Shown: positions 1-8,344 of the stretch, in pieces
Position numbering within the stretch: the stretch's first letter is position 1
Layout: every line of letters starts with the position of its first letter
Assembly (NCBI GenBank): GCA_000619965.1
Contig: JHVD01000001.1
Span: forward strand, 62,001 to 126,000
Direction of reading: 5' to 3'
DNA: 64,000 bases
Source: Propionibacteriaceae bacterium P6A17
GTDB lineage: Bacteria > Actinomycetota > Actinomycetes > Propionibacteriales > Propionibacteriaceae
Translations under genes and position numbers: made by a program
The notes under the pieces: model-generated
The model's database searches: none
Seen by the model: only the letters and a program-made list of their open reading frames with translations
What the model was told of the DNA's origin: nothing

Positions 1-2
1 CG

Positions 3-755
3 GCGTCGTTCCTGCTCGGCCAGGGACTCGTCGCGATCGCGACGTTCAGCTTCCTCGGCGTCTACGACACGGTGCTGTTCTGGTCCCACATGATCCAGCA
101 CATGCTGCTCAACATGATCGCGCCGGTCTTCCTCGTCTCGAGCGCGCCGGTGACCCTGGCGCTTCGTGTGCTCTCGCCGAAGCCGCGGGCTGCGCTCCTC
201 GCGTTCGTGCACAGTTGGTTCGCCAAGGCGCTGCTGTTTCCCGGGTTCACGCTGGGGCTGATGGTCGCGAGCCCGTTCCTGCTGTACCTCACGGGCTGGT
301 ACGACTTGACGCTGCGCAACAGCTTCCATCACGACCTCCTCCACATCTACATGGTGGTCCTGGGGTGCCTCTTCTTCATGCCGCTGCTCGGCCCCGACCC
401 CCAGCCCTACCGCCTGCCGTACCCGCTGCGCGTGGTGATGTTCATCTTGACGATGCCGTTCCACGCTTGGCTCGGGGTCATCATCATGGGGTCGACGCAC
501 CTCATCGCGGAGGAGTGGTACGTCTCGTTCGAGCGGAGTTGGGGGCTCAACCCCCTGGAGGACCAAACCTGGGCCGGTGCGCTCATGTGGGCGACGGGCG
601 ACTTGACGATGTTCGCGGCGATGGTCGTGATCTTCGTCCGTTGGGTGCAGGAATCGCAGCGGGAGGCCCGTCGGCTCGACCGGCAGCTCGACAGGGAGCA
701 GGCCCGGCGCGTTCCCCCTGGATCCGGGACAGCGGACCAGGCGCCGGAAGGCTAG
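3..755 (+). CDS. ctaG: Cytochrome c oxidase assembly protein CtaG (caa3 type), 5'-truncated by the window edge
   Basis: The reading frame is open from base 3 and ends at TAG 753-755, so about 250 C-terminal residues are visible and the N-terminus lies outside the window. Several hydrophobic membrane helices are present, with the family-typical SHMIQHMLL stretch early in the visible part and a charged, cytosolic-looking Arg/Glu-rich tail. CtaG-family membrane proteins help insert copper into the CuB centre of haem-copper oxidases; the family assignment is from sequence pattern. Gene order ctaG, receiver-like gene, trpD fits the cytochrome bc/aa3 neighbourhood of other actinobacteria. The true start cannot be given. 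Confidence 0.85.
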   Translation, partial: ASFLLGQGLVAIATFSFLGVYDTVLFWSHMIQHMLLNMIAPVFLVSSAPVTLALRVLSPKPRAALLAFVHSWFAKALLFPGFTLGLMVASPFLLYLTGWYDLTLRNSFHHDLLHIYMVVLGCLFFMPLLGPDPQPYRLPYPLRVVMFILTMPFHAWLGVIIMGSTHLIAEEWYVSFERSWGLNPLEDQTWAGALMWATGDLTMFAAMVVIFVRWVQESQREARRLDRQLDREQARRVPPGSGTADQAPEG

Positions 756-797
756 ACTCGACCCTGAAGTTCCTGCAATCCACCAAGGACGGACTGA

Positions 798-1205
798 ATG
801 ACTGACAACCCGGTGAAGGTGCTGGTGTACTCCGACAATCGTCTGGTCCGCGAACAGGTGCGCCTGACGCTGGGCACGCGCTTGGCCGCTGACCTCCCCG
901 AGATCGAGGTGGAGGAAACGGCCACGGCCGCCGCACTGCTGCGCGCCCTCGACTCGGCGACGCGCTACGACCTCGTCGTCCTCGACGGCGACGCCCAGCC
1001 CGTCGGTGGCTTCGGGCTCGCCCACCAGCTCAAGGAGGAGTACGCCGACTGCCCGCCGGTCCTGCTGCTCATCACCCGCGTCGTCGACTCCTGGCTCGCG
1101 TCGTGGTCGCGCGCCGAGGCCGTCGCGCCCTACCCGCTCGACCCGTTCGAGATGCCCGCGCAGGCCGCCAACCTGCTGCGCACTCGCCTCGGGGTGGATG
1201 CTTGA
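798..1205 (+). CDS. Atypical response-regulator receiver-domain protein
   Basis: A 135-residue stand-alone CheY-like domain with no output domain. D13 lies in the first acidic loop (SDN instead of the usual acidic pair) and D63 in VVLDGD is the likely phospho-acceptor position, with a Thr after the following strand. The conserved Lys of the beta5 loop is missing (YPLDP instead of a K-P motif). It may therefore be a weakly or non-phosphorylated receiver. The start has an AAGGACGG ribosome site; a possible -10 box TAGACT overlaps the ctaG stop. Its TGA overlaps the trpD ATG by one base, so translation of the two is probably coupled. Function is unknown. Confidence 0.75.
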   Translation: MTDNPVKVLVYSDNRLVREQVRLTLGTRLAADLPEIEVEETATAAALLRALDSATRYDLVVLDGDAQPVGGFGLAHQLKEEYADCPPVLLLITRVVDSWLASWSRAEAVAPYPLDPFEMPAQAANLLRTRLGVDA

Positions 1206-2239
1206 TGTACTCGTGGCCTGAGGTCCTCACCGGTCTGGTGCGCAGCGAGGGCCTCGAGTTCGAGGCTGCCCAGTGGGCGCTCGGCGAGATCTTCGCGCAG
1301 CGGGCCACCGACGTGCAGGTCACCGCGCTGCTCGTCGCCATGCGCGCCAAGGGCGAGACGGAGGACGAGATCCGAGGCCTGGTGCAGGCCATGCTCGACA
1401 ACTCGGTCAAGATCGAGCTCGAGCAGGAGGCCGTCGACATCGTCGGCACCGGCGGCGATCGTGCCAACACCGTCAACATCTCGACGATGGCGGCCATCGT
1501 CGCCGCCTCGGCGGGCACCAGGGTGGTCAAGCATGGCTCGCGGGCCGCGTCGTCGCAGTCGGGCACGGCCGACACCCTCGAGGCCCTGGGCGTGAACATC
1601 ATGATGGCCCCGGAGCGGCAGGCCGCGGTGCTCGCCGAGACGAACATCTCCTTCCTGTTCGCACAGCTCTACCATTCCGCGATGCGCTTCGTCGGCGGCG
1701 TGCGCAAGCAGCTCGGGATCAAGACGACGTTCAACTTCCTGGGCCCATTGGCCAATCCCGCCCAGCCGCGGGCGATGGCGCTGGGTGTCGCCGACGACGA
1801 GATGGCGCCGCTCATGGCGCGCGTCATCGCGGGTCGCGGAGGCCGCGGGCTGGTGTTCCGGGGCTTCGACGGCCTGGACGAGCTGACCACCACGTCGCCC
1901 TCCGACGTGTGGGCCGTCGGCGACGGACGGGTGCACTACACGAGCGTGGACCCGCTGAAGCTGGGGCTGGACCCGGCTGCGCCGCACGACCTCGTCGGTG
2001 GGCCGCCGGAGCACAATGCGCAGGTGGTCCGCGATCTCGTCGACGGCAAGCCCGGCCCGGTGCGTGACATCGTGCTGCTCAATGCCGCGGCCGCCATGCT
2101 CGCGTTCCACGGCGTGGACCAGGGACGCGACGTCGGCGAGCAGATCGCCGAGCACCTCGACGAGGCCCGCGCGGCCATCGACAGCGGGGCGACGAAGGCC
2201 AACCTCGACCGCTGGGTGGAGCTCACGAACCAGGAGTGA
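1205..2239 (+). CDS. trpD: Anthranilate phosphoribosyltransferase
   Basis: A 344-residue cytosolic enzyme transferring phosphoribose from PRPP to anthranilate, the second committed step of tryptophan synthesis. The glycine-rich GTGGDRANTVN loop near residue 80 binds PRPP, and KHGSRAASSQSG near residue 108 is the family's second signature. Length is normal. ATG 1205 overlaps the stop of the receiver-like gene; the frame is open farther upstream, but only this start gives the normal N-terminus. It stands alone, without other trp genes in the window. Its 3' end overlaps the convergent prepilin peptidase by 17 bp. Confidence 0.95.
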   Translation: MYSWPEVLTGLVRSEGLEFEAAQWALGEIFAQRATDVQVTALLVAMRAKGETEDEIRGLVQAMLDNSVKIELEQEAVDIVGTGGDRANTVNISTMAAIVAASAGTRVVKHGSRAASSQSGTADTLEALGVNIMMAPERQAAVLAETNISFLFAQLYHSAMRFVGGVRKQLGIKTTFNFLGPLANPAQPRAMALGVADDEMAPLMARVIAGRGGRGLVFRGFDGLDELTTTSPSDVWAVGDGRVHYTSVDPLKLGLDPAAPHDLVGGPPEHNAQVVRDLVDGKPGPVRDIVLLNAAAAMLAFHGVDQGRDVGEQIAEHLDEARAAIDSGATKANLDRWVELTNQE

Positions 2240-2840
2240 GCCACCGGGCCACCACGGGGCCGAGCCACAACCACGGGCCGTAGGCGACATGCCTGCGGCC
2301 CGTCGTCGTCGCGACGATGGCCGCCACCGCTCCGAGTGCGGTGCCCGCGACCAGGCTCGTCGCCCAGGCCTGGGCCCCGTCGGCGCCGGCGACGGCCCCC
2401 ACCGCGGCGGCGAGCCGGACATCGCCGAACCCGAAGGAGCGGCTGGTGCGCCACACCAGCCAGAAGCACGCGTAGGCCGCGGCGGCCCCCAGCACCGCGG
2501 CGGTGGGCGGGGTGCCGCGGACCAGCCAGTCGACGCCCAGCCCCGCACCGACGGCCCACCACAGCGGGGTCATGAGCTGGTTCGGCAGGTACGTCGTGCG
2601 CAGGTCCACGACGACGAGCGCGGCCCCGAGCACGGCGTAGCCGCTCCACGCGCCGAAGCCCGGCGGCATGGCGGTGGCCGCGAGCGCTGCGAAGCCTGCG
2701 GCCAGAAGGAGGTTGGTGGGGGAGCCGAGGCCGCGGAAGTCGGGCGGCGGCTCACCCAGATCCAGCGTGGGAGTGCGCAGCCTCGGCACCCACCAGCGCT
2801 GCACGCACATCGCCAGCGCGACGACGAGAAGTCCCTCCAT
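2223..2840 (-). CDS. Type IV prepilin peptidase (A24 family), orphan
   Basis: About 205 residues, strongly hydrophobic with multiple membrane helices. The two aspartates expected of A24 aspartyl proteases are seen: the first in VVDLRTTYLPNQL and the second in the GFGD motif of SFGFGDVRL. Such enzymes cleave class III signal peptides of type IV pilins or Flp/Tad pilins. The N-terminal methylase domain of longer homologues is absent. The start is set at ATG 2840 because a TAGGGT box lies 8 bases upstream; the frame is open a little farther. No pilin, Tad or competence genes are in the window, so its substrate is unknown. Confidence 0.8.
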   Translation of the reverse strand: MEGLLVVALAMCVQRWWVPRLRTPTLDLGEPPPDFRGLGSPTNLLLAAGFAALAATAMPPGFGAWSGYAVLGAALVVVDLRTTYLPNQLMTPLWWAVGAGLGVDWLVRGTPPTAAVLGAAAAYACFWLVWRTSRSFGFGDVRLAAAVGAVAGADGAQAWATSLVAGTALGAVAAIVATTTGRRHVAYGPWLWLGPVVARWLTPGS

Positions 2841-2848
2841 GGGCCACA

Positions 2849-2854
2849 ACCCTA
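2849..2854 (-). promoter_or_regulatory. -10 element for leaderless prepilin peptidase
   Basis: TAGGGT on the minus strand, 8 bases before the ATG at 2840. The spacing implies transcription begins at or next to the start codon. Confidence 0.5.
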
Positions 2855-2901
2855 GTGACGAGGGGCGCAACGACGAGCCCCTCACGTCAGGCTGTGGAAA
2901 A

Positions 2902-2943
2902 CCCCCGCACATGCAGCGGGGGCGCCGCGACTGCGACGCCCCC
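2902..2943 (-). terminator. Overlapping hairpins, probable terminator of the sunset-domain gene
   Basis: Two mutually exclusive stems share one arm: CCCCCGC (2902-2908) pairs with GCGGGGG (2916-2922), and GGGGGCG (2918-2924) pairs with CGCCCCC (2937-2943). They lie just downstream of the minus-strand gene ending at 2958. There is no T-run, as is common in GC-rich actinobacteria. Confidence 0.55.
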
Positions 2944-2957
2944 TGGTGCGGGTCCGA

Positions 2958-3884
2958 TTAGCGCTGGGCCTTGGTGAATCCCGCGGCCTGCGCGGCTTCC
3001 TCGGTCTTGAACCAGACCTCGGCGACGGTGCGCTCGTAGCCACCCGAGCCGGGCACGTGGTACTTCTTCGAGCGCTCGTTGCCCTTGATGGTGTAGTCGG
3101 CGGGGGGCTCCTCGCCGACGAACGCATCCGGGCCGTACTTGGCGTCGGCCTCGACGGACTCCTCCGCCTCGACGACGTCCTCCGGCTTGGCGGCGTCGTC
3201 GGCGACCGTCTCGCCCACCTCGGGCGCGGGTGCGCCCTCGGAGACCATCTCCGCAGCAGCCTCCTGGACGTCCTCCTGCTCCTGCTCCTGCTCCGCGGCA
3301 GCCGGGGTGGTGAACTGGGCGGCCGTGGCGAACGTGTCGTTGTTGTTCACGTAGGCCCGCGAGGGCTCGTGCGCGGTCCAGCCGTCGTCCTTGGGGGAGA
3401 GGAAGTGGCGGATCGCGGCCACGGCACCGGCGACGATCGCGCCCACGGCGAGGAACTTCAGCAGCGAGCGTCCGCGGCTGCGCTTCGGCTTCGGGGCGAT
3501 GACCTCGGCGAGCACCTTGGGCTGCTCGGCGGCGGCGTGCAACTGCTCCGACAGCTTCGGCAGCAGCTCGTCGGCGACCTTCATGCGCGCGGCATCGACG
3601 GCGGGGGTGACGCGGTCCAGCGCCTCGCGCAGGGTCGGCTCGACGGCGTCCAGCTGGCGGGCCGCGAAGGTGGCCGTGCGCACCTTGGCGTCCTTGATCG
3701 CGGGACCGGCCTGCTTCTGGGCCTGCTCCAGCAGGACCTGAGCCTGTTCGAGGCCCTCGGCGAGGGCGTCCTGGGCCTTGGCCACACCTTCCTTGAGTGC
3801 CTGCTGTCCGTACTCGGCGGCGGCGGATGCGTGCTCCGCGGCGGCCTTCCGGATTTCTCTTGACTTGCGCACAAGTACCTCCAT
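2958..3884 (-). CDS. Sunset-domain protein with coiled-coil N-terminus and one membrane helix
   Basis: 308 residues in three parts. Residues 1-135 are Ala/Glu/Lys-rich and helical, resembling apolipophorin or coiled-coil sequence. A basic stretch (KPKRSRGR) then precedes one membrane segment near residues 141-162. After an acidic, low-complexity Ala/Glu/Pro linker comes a C-terminal sunset-like domain containing [13 protein letters not shown] and [16 protein letters not shown]. That domain occurs in many actinobacterial surface or ribosome-associated proteins; its role is not known to me. A TAGCGT -10-like box lies about 27 bases upstream. The gene is divergent from the cyclophilin gene. No function is proposed. 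Confidence 0.8.
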   Translation of the reverse strand: MEVLVRKSREIRKAAAEHASAAAEYGQQALKEGVAKAQDALAEGLEQAQVLLEQAQKQAGPAIKDAKVRTATFAARQLDAVEPTLREALDRVTPAVDAARMKVADELLPKLSEQLHAAAEQPKVLAEVIAPKPKRSRGRSLLKFLAVGAIVAGAVAAIRHFLSPKDDGWTAHEPSRAYVNNNDTFATAAQFTTPAAAEQEQEQEDVQEAAAEMVSEGAPAPEVGETVADDAAKPEDVVEAEESVEADAKYGPDAFVGEEPPADYTIKGNERSKKYHVPGSGGYERTVAEVWFKTEEAAQAAGFTKAQR

Positions 3885-4005
3885 GTGGGTTCGGCTCGTG
3901 ATCGAGCACCTTCAACGCTACCTGCTGGCGCGGCCCCACAACAGCATCGGGCACAATTCGCCGTCATCTGTCATGCTTGGGGGGTATCCACAGGAAAGGA
4001 ATCCA

Positions 4006-4515
4006 GTGAGCACCGCAACCCTGCACACCAACCGTGGTGACATCGTCGTCGAGCTCCTCGAGGACCACGCGCCGCAGACCGTCGCCAACTTCGTCGGCCT
4101 GGCTGGCGGCACTCGCGAGTACGTCGACCCCTCCACGGGCGAGACGAAGACCGGTCACTACTACGACGGACTCACGTTCCACCGCGTGATCGACGGCTTC
4201 ATGATCCAGGGCGGCTGCCCGCGCGGTGACGGCCGTGGTGGCCCCGGCTACCAGTTCGCCGACGAGTTCCACCCGGAGCTGCAGTTCGACAAGCCCTACC
4301 TGCTCGCGATGGCCAACGCGGGTCCGGGCACCAACGGCTCGCAGTTCTTCATCACCGTCGCGCCGACGCCGCACCTCAACCGCCGCCACACGATCTTCGG
4401 CGCGGTCACCGATCCTGAGTCCCAGCAGGTGGTCGACGCCATCGCGAAGACCCCCACGGATCGCATGGACCGGCCCATCGAGCCCGTCGTGATCGAGCGG
4501 GTCACCCTGGCCTGA
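4006..4515 (+). CDS. ppiA: Cyclophilin-type peptidyl-prolyl cis-trans isomerase
   Basis: 169 residues, a single cyclophilin domain with no signal peptide, so cytosolic. Conserved patches are [13 protein letters not shown], the [13 protein letters not shown] segment and HTIFG; the active-site Arg is in FHRV. The enzyme speeds proline isomerisation during protein folding. Start is GTG 4006, preceded by AGGAAAGGA at a good distance; the frame is open farther upstream, but that part is not family-like. It is divergent from the sunset-domain gene and convergent with the exonuclease/GIY-YIG gene. Confidence 0.93.
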   Translation: MSTATLHTNRGDIVVELLEDHAPQTVANFVGLAGGTREYVDPSTGETKTGHYYDGLTFHRVIDGFMIQGGCPRGDGRGGPGYQFADEFHPELQFDKPYLLAMANAGPGTNGSQFFITVAPTPHLNRRHTIFGAVTDPESQQVVDAIAKTPTDRMDRPIEPVVIERVTLA

Positions 4516-4547
4516 TCGAGCCACTGCCCAGCGCCGTTCGTCGCGTG

Positions 4548-6266
4548 TCAGCCGGCGACGGCGAGTGCGCCGGCCGGCAGCAGCCGTAGGGCCAGTTGCG
4601 AGGGGGTGAGGCCCGCGCCGACGGGCAGGCCCCACTCGCCGTCGATCTCGATCAGACGGATGCCGGGCAGCTCGAGCCAGGCCGCGACGCGTTCGGCCTC
4701 CTCGACGGTGCAGGACGGGAGCCCCGTGCCCGACGGCAGCACGGTCTCCGCGAGCAGGCGCGCCTCCTCGGCCGCAGCCCGGGCGCGGGCGCTCGTCGCG
4801 TGCGTTGCCCCCGCCAGTCGACCGTGGCGGATGACGTGAATGTCCCAGCCCCCGGCGACGGGCAGTCCCGCCACGATCTCGGGGCAGGCGGCAAGCGCGC
4901 GGAGCCGGTGCAGGCGCAGCGAGGTGCGGACGAACTCCTCGATGCGGCCCGTCAGCTCGCCGGCCTCCTCGTAGCGCTGCTCGGCGACGAGGCGCCGCAG
5001 CCTCCCACCGAGCGCGTCCAGGACGGGGCCGACGTCGCCCGCCCAGCAGGCCCGGACCGACTCGACGACCTGCCCGTACTGCCCGGCACCGTCGCCCAGT
5101 TCGCACGGTGCCTGGCAGCGACCCATGCCGGCCAGCGCGCACGCGGCGCTGGGCTTCGTCGGGCTCAGGCGCGAGGTGCACCGTCGCAGCAGGAACGCGT
5201 CCTGGAACGCCATCGTCACCGCGTCCGCCGATTGCCTGCCGGTGAAGGGCCCGAAGTGGGGCGCGTCCGAGCGCACCCGGGTGACCAGCGACAGGCGGGG
5301 GAAGGCCTCATCGGTCAGACGCAGCCACTTCACCTGGTCCTGCCTGCGCGAGCGCCGGTTGTAGCGCGGCGCAAGCTGCTGGATCATGCGCAGCTCCCGC
5401 ACCTCCGCCTCGAGGTCCGTCGCGCAGGCCTGATGACGCACCCCGGTGGCGACGCGCACCATTTCGTGGATGCGCCCGCGCTGTTCGGCCGCGGAGAAAT
5501 AGGAGCGGACGCGGCGGCGCAGGTTGTTGGACTTGCCGACGTAGAGCACTTCCGCCGGACGGCCGTCCTCCTCACGCACGAACCAATAGATCCCCGGCTC
5601 CTCGGGGAGGGCGTCGGCCCACGTCCGCTTGCGGCGGCGGTCGGGGGAGACCTGCTGGACGAACTCGAGCAGGTCCTCGATGGTGCGCACGCCCAGGTTG
5701 CCCACACGCTCGAGCAGGCCGTGGAGGACGTCGACGGTGGCCCTCGCGTCGGAGAGGGCGCGGTGGTTCGGGACGGACGTGGCGCCGAAGTGGGCGGCCA
5801 GGGTGGACAGCTTGCAGTTGCGCACCTCGTCGCGCAGGAGGCTGCAGCGGGCGAGCGCGACGGTGTCCACCACCGTCGGGCGCGGCCAGGCGAGCTGCAC
5901 GTCGGCGAAGGCACGCTTCAGGAAACCGACGTCGAACCTGGCGTTGTGCGCCACCAGGGTGGCGCCGGCCATGAACGTGGCGAAGCTCGGCAGCGCCTCG
6001 TCGATGCGCGGGGCGTCGGCGACGAGCGCATTGGTGATGCCGGTGAGCACCTGAATGCTCGCGGGGATGGGCTCGTCTGGCCTGATGAGGGTCTGGAACT
6101 CGCCGAGGATCGCGCCCCCTCGTACCTTCACCGCCCCGATCTCGGTGATCGACGCCTCCGGGCCGGTGCCGGTGGTCTCCAGGTCCACCACGACGAAGGT
6201 GACGTCGGGCAGGAACGTGCCGAGATCGTCGAAGGAGGGCTGCCGAGAGCCTGCGGTGGGGGCCAT
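4548..6266 (-). CDS. DEDDh exonuclease fused to a GIY-YIG (UvrC-like) nuclease domain
   Basis: 572 residues. The N-terminal third is a DnaQ-type 3'-5' exonuclease: Exo I in VVVDLETTGTG, Exo II in LVAHNARFDVGF, Exo III-epsilon in NHRALSDARATVD. This is followed by a GIY-YIG nuclease domain (PGIYWFV and VLYVGKSNNLRRRV) and a UvrC-like Cys-containing region (CALAGMGRCQAPCELG) with a UvrB-contact-like helical part. This fusion is common in actinobacteria and probably processes damaged or flapped DNA; the exact substrate is unknown. ATG 6266 is chosen because TAGGCT lies 7 bases upstream and the domain begins shortly after. Divergent from the NlpC/P60 gene. Confidence 0.88.
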   Translation of the reverse strand: MAPTAGSRQPSFDDLGTFLPDVTFVVVDLETTGTGPEASITEIGAVKVRGGAILGEFQTLIRPDEPIPASIQVLTGITNALVADAPRIDEALPSFATFMAGATLVAHNARFDVGFLKRAFADVQLAWPRPTVVDTVALARCSLLRDEVRNCKLSTLAAHFGATSVPNHRALSDARATVDVLHGLLERVGNLGVRTIEDLLEFVQQVSPDRRRKRTWADALPEEPGIYWFVREEDGRPAEVLYVGKSNNLRRRVRSYFSAAEQRGRIHEMVRVATGVRHQACATDLEAEVRELRMIQQLAPRYNRRSRRQDQVKWLRLTDEAFPRLSLVTRVRSDAPHFGPFTGRQSADAVTMAFQDAFLLRRCTSRLSPTKPSAACALAGMGRCQAPCELGDGAGQYGQVVESVRACWAGDVGPVLDALGGRLRRLVAEQRYEEAGELTGRIEEFVRTSLRLHRLRALAACPEIVAGLPVAGGWDIHVIRHGRLAGATHATSARARAAAEEARLLAETVLPSGTGLPSCTVEEAERVAAWLELPGIRLIEIDGEWGLPVGAGLTPSQLALRLLPAGALAVAG

Positions 6267-6273
6267 GGGACGC

Positions 6274-6279
6274 AGCCTA
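6274..6279 (-). promoter_or_regulatory. -10 element for the leaderless exonuclease/GIY-YIG gene
   Basis: TAGGCT on the minus strand with exactly 7 bases to ATG 6266, which indicates a leaderless transcript. Confidence 0.55.
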
Positions 6280-6336
6280 GGAGGTGGGCCCGACAGTTTC
6301 CTTCGCAGGGCGCCACGCCCACGTCGCAGGCCGGGC

Positions 6337-6365
6337 TTGAGAAGAGACTGATAGGCGTTTAGGAT
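6337..6365 (+). promoter_or_regulatory. Housekeeping promoter of the NlpC/P60 hydrolase gene
   Basis: TTGAGA (6337-6342), a 17-base spacer and TAGGAT (6360-6365), close to the main sigma-factor consensus. Predicted transcription start is near 6372, giving a leader of about 30 bases with AGGAG before the GTG start at 6404. Confidence 0.7.
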
Positions 6366-6403
6366 TCTCTCAGATTCGCATCCGCGTCCCACAGGAGAAC
6401 TCC

Positions 6404-7489
6404 GTGAAGCTCACCCGACTGGCCCTGACCGGCGCACTCCTCGGTGCCCTGCTGGCCGCAGACACCGCCGCGTTCGCCGACCCGGATGCGGTCGCCGCAG
6501 CCAAGGCCAAGCTCGACGCCATCGCCGCCGAGGTTTCCGCCATCGAGCAGGAGGGCATCGAGGCCGGGGCGCTCGCGGAGGAGGCGAAGCAGCGCCTGGC
6601 CCGCACCGAGCAGGACCTGCAGGCGCAGGAGTCCAAGGTCGCCAAGATGTCGGACGAGCTCGGGCAGCTCGCCGTGCTGCAACTGCAGCAGTCCAACCTC
6701 GACGTCACCCTCCAGCTCCTCTCGAGCGCGACCGACGATTCGTTCCTGAGCGCCATGGGCGCCGTGCAGGCCGAGGCGGAGCGCTCCAACACGGCGCTGC
6801 AGCAGCTCCAGAACGACCAGGCGCGGCTCGACGTGCTGCGGGCCGAGGCGAAGGAGGCCAAGGAGGCCATCGACGCCAACGTCGCCACGAAGGCCGCGCG
6901 CCTGAAGGAGTACGAGGCCAAGCAGGCCGAGGCCGAGCGCATCTACAACCAGCTCAAGCAGGAGGAGCGCGAGCGTCTCGCGCAGCTCCAGGCGGAGCAG
7001 GAGCGTCGAGCGGCCGCGGCTGCGCCAGCGACGTCGCGCTCGGAGGCCCGCGCCGCCGTCGGCGCCGCCCCGCAGGCCGCCGAGAGCAGCGAGCCCGCCG
7101 AGCCCGTCGAGGAGGCCCCGGTCGCGGCTCCCGACGGCAGCCGTGCCCAGACCGTGATCAACGCGGCGCTGGCGCAGGTCGGCAAGCGTTACGTCTACGG
7201 CACCTCCGGCCCCAATACCTTCGACTGCTCCGGGCTCACCTCCTACGCCTACCGCCAGATCGGCATCTCCCTGCCGCGCACCTCTCGCGCCCAGTACGCG
7301 AGCGCCGGCCGGAAGGTGTCGGTGAGTGACATCCAGCCCGGCGACCTGGTCTTCTACTACAGCGGCCCGAGCCACGTCGGCATCTATATCGGCAATGGGA
7401 AGATCGTCCACGCCGCCAACCCGCGCTCCGGAGTCAACGTGACCGGCCTGTACTCCATGCCGCTCAAGGGTGTCCGTCGGGTCCTCTGA
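6404..7489 (+). CDS. Secreted NlpC/P60 peptidoglycan endopeptidase (RipA-like)
   Basis: 361 residues. A signal peptide covers about residues 1-25 (hydrophobic core, then AFA). A long coiled coil follows at about 30-200, then an Ala/Glu/Pro linker, and a C-terminal NlpC/P60 papain-like domain from about residue 246. The catalytic triad is visible: C275 in FDCSGL, H324 in PSHVGIY and H336 in KIVHAANP. Such enzymes cut the D-Glu/DAP bond of stem peptides during cell separation, and the coiled coil usually restrains or positions the hydrolase. GTG start with AGGAG; own promoter and terminator, hence monocistronic. Confidence 0.92.
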   Translation: MKLTRLALTGALLGALLAADTAAFADPDAVAAAKAKLDAIAAEVSAIEQEGIEAGALAEEAKQRLARTEQDLQAQESKVAKMSDELGQLAVLQLQQSNLDVTLQLLSSATDDSFLSAMGAVQAEAERSNTALQQLQNDQARLDVLRAEAKEAKEAIDANVATKAARLKEYEAKQAEAERIYNQLKQEERERLAQLQAEQERRAAAAAPATSRSEARAAVGAAPQAAESSEPAEPVEEAPVAAPDGSRAQTVINAALAQVGKRYVYGTSGPNTFDCSGLTSYAYRQIGISLPRTSRAQYASAGRKVSVSDIQPGDLVFYYSGPSHVGIYIGNGKIVHAANPRSGVNVTGLYSMPLKGVRRVL

Positions 7490-7499
7490 CCCTCGCAGC

Positions 7500-7540
7500 A
7501 CGTCGGGCCCGGACGCTTCACGAAGCGCCGGGCCCGACGT
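7500..7540 (+). terminator. Terminator of the NlpC/P60 gene
   Basis: A long stem: 7500-7518 pairs with 7523-7540 around a 4-base CACG loop, with one bulged base. It starts 10 bases after the stop codon and has no T-tract. Confidence 0.75.
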
Positions 7541-7594
7541 CGTTCACCCTGCCGGGCAGGGGTGGCCTAGACTCTCGAACGACGAAGGAGCATC

Positions 7595-8344
7595 GTGCTG
7601 GCGTACCAATTCTTCAAGTACTCGATCTTCCTCCCGCTCGTCCGGTTCGGATTCCGGGCGAGGGTGGAGGGCCTCGACCGCGTGCCCCACGGGGGCGGCG
7701 CCATCCTGGCGAGCAACCACCGCGCGACGATGGACTCGATCGTGCTGCCGGCCATGATGCCGCGGGTGGTCACGTTCCCGGCGAAGGCGGAGCTCTTCCA
7801 CGGGAAGTCGGTCGGCGGGAAGATCGTCGCCTGGTTCCTGCGGACCATCAAGATGGTGCCGATGGAGCGCGGCGGGGGACGCGCGAGCGCCGAGTCGCTG
7901 CGGGCCATCTCCGACGTGCTCGCCCAAGGCAACCTCGTCGCCATCTACCCCGAGGGCACCAGGTCTCCCGACGGTCGGCTCTACCGGGGCCACACCGGCG
8001 TGGCGCGCATGGCGCTCTTGAATGACGTCCCCATCCTGCCGGTGGGGCTCGTCGGGACGGAGACCGTGCGGGGACCGTTGGGCATCCCGTGGGTGCGCAG
8101 GCCGCAGGTGATCGTCGGGGAGCCGTTGTACTTCCCCGAGCTGGCCCACCGGACCGACATCAAGGCGCACCGCCATGTGACCAACCACGTGATGGCCGCC
8201 ATCCAGGAGCTCACCGGTCAGCCCTACGTCGACGTGTACGGCGTGCGGGTCAAGCACGGCGACCTGCGCGGCAAGGACCTCTCGCGACACGAGCTGCGCA
8301 CGCCGCCGGTCGAGCCCCTCGACACCCCGGACGGCGCCGAGTGA
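7595..8344 (+). CDS. Lysophospholipid acyltransferase (PlsC family)
   Basis: 249 residues. The acyltransferase HX4D motif is H42-D47 in NHRATMD, and the substrate-binding EGTRSPDG motif lies near residue 120. The enzyme probably acylates lysophosphatidate or a related lysolipid at the inner membrane face. An amphipathic, hydrophobic N-terminus could anchor it. GTG start with GAAGGAG 5-11 bases upstream; TAGACT at 7568-7573 is a likely -10 box. Its TGA overlaps the GTG of the sensor kinase by 4 bp, so it probably heads a three-gene operon with the two-component pair. Confidence 0.88.
   Translation: MLAYQFFKYSIFLPLVRFGFRARVEGLDRVPHGGGAILASNHRATMDSIVLPAMMPRVVTFPAKAELFHGKSVGGKIVAWFLRTIKMVPMERGGGRASAESLRAISDVLAQGNLVAIYPEGTRSPDGRLYRGHTGVARMALLNDVPILPVGLVGTETVRGPLGIPWVRRPQVIVGEPLYFPELAHRTDIKAHRHVTNHVMAAIQELTGQPYVDVYGVRVKHGDLRGKDLSRHELRTPPVEPLDTPDGAE

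Noticed and set aside
4596-6362. A 588-codon plus-strand frame opposite the exonuclease/GIY-YIG gene
   Set aside because: Mirror frame without motifs. The exonuclease and GIY-YIG signatures are clear on the minus strand.
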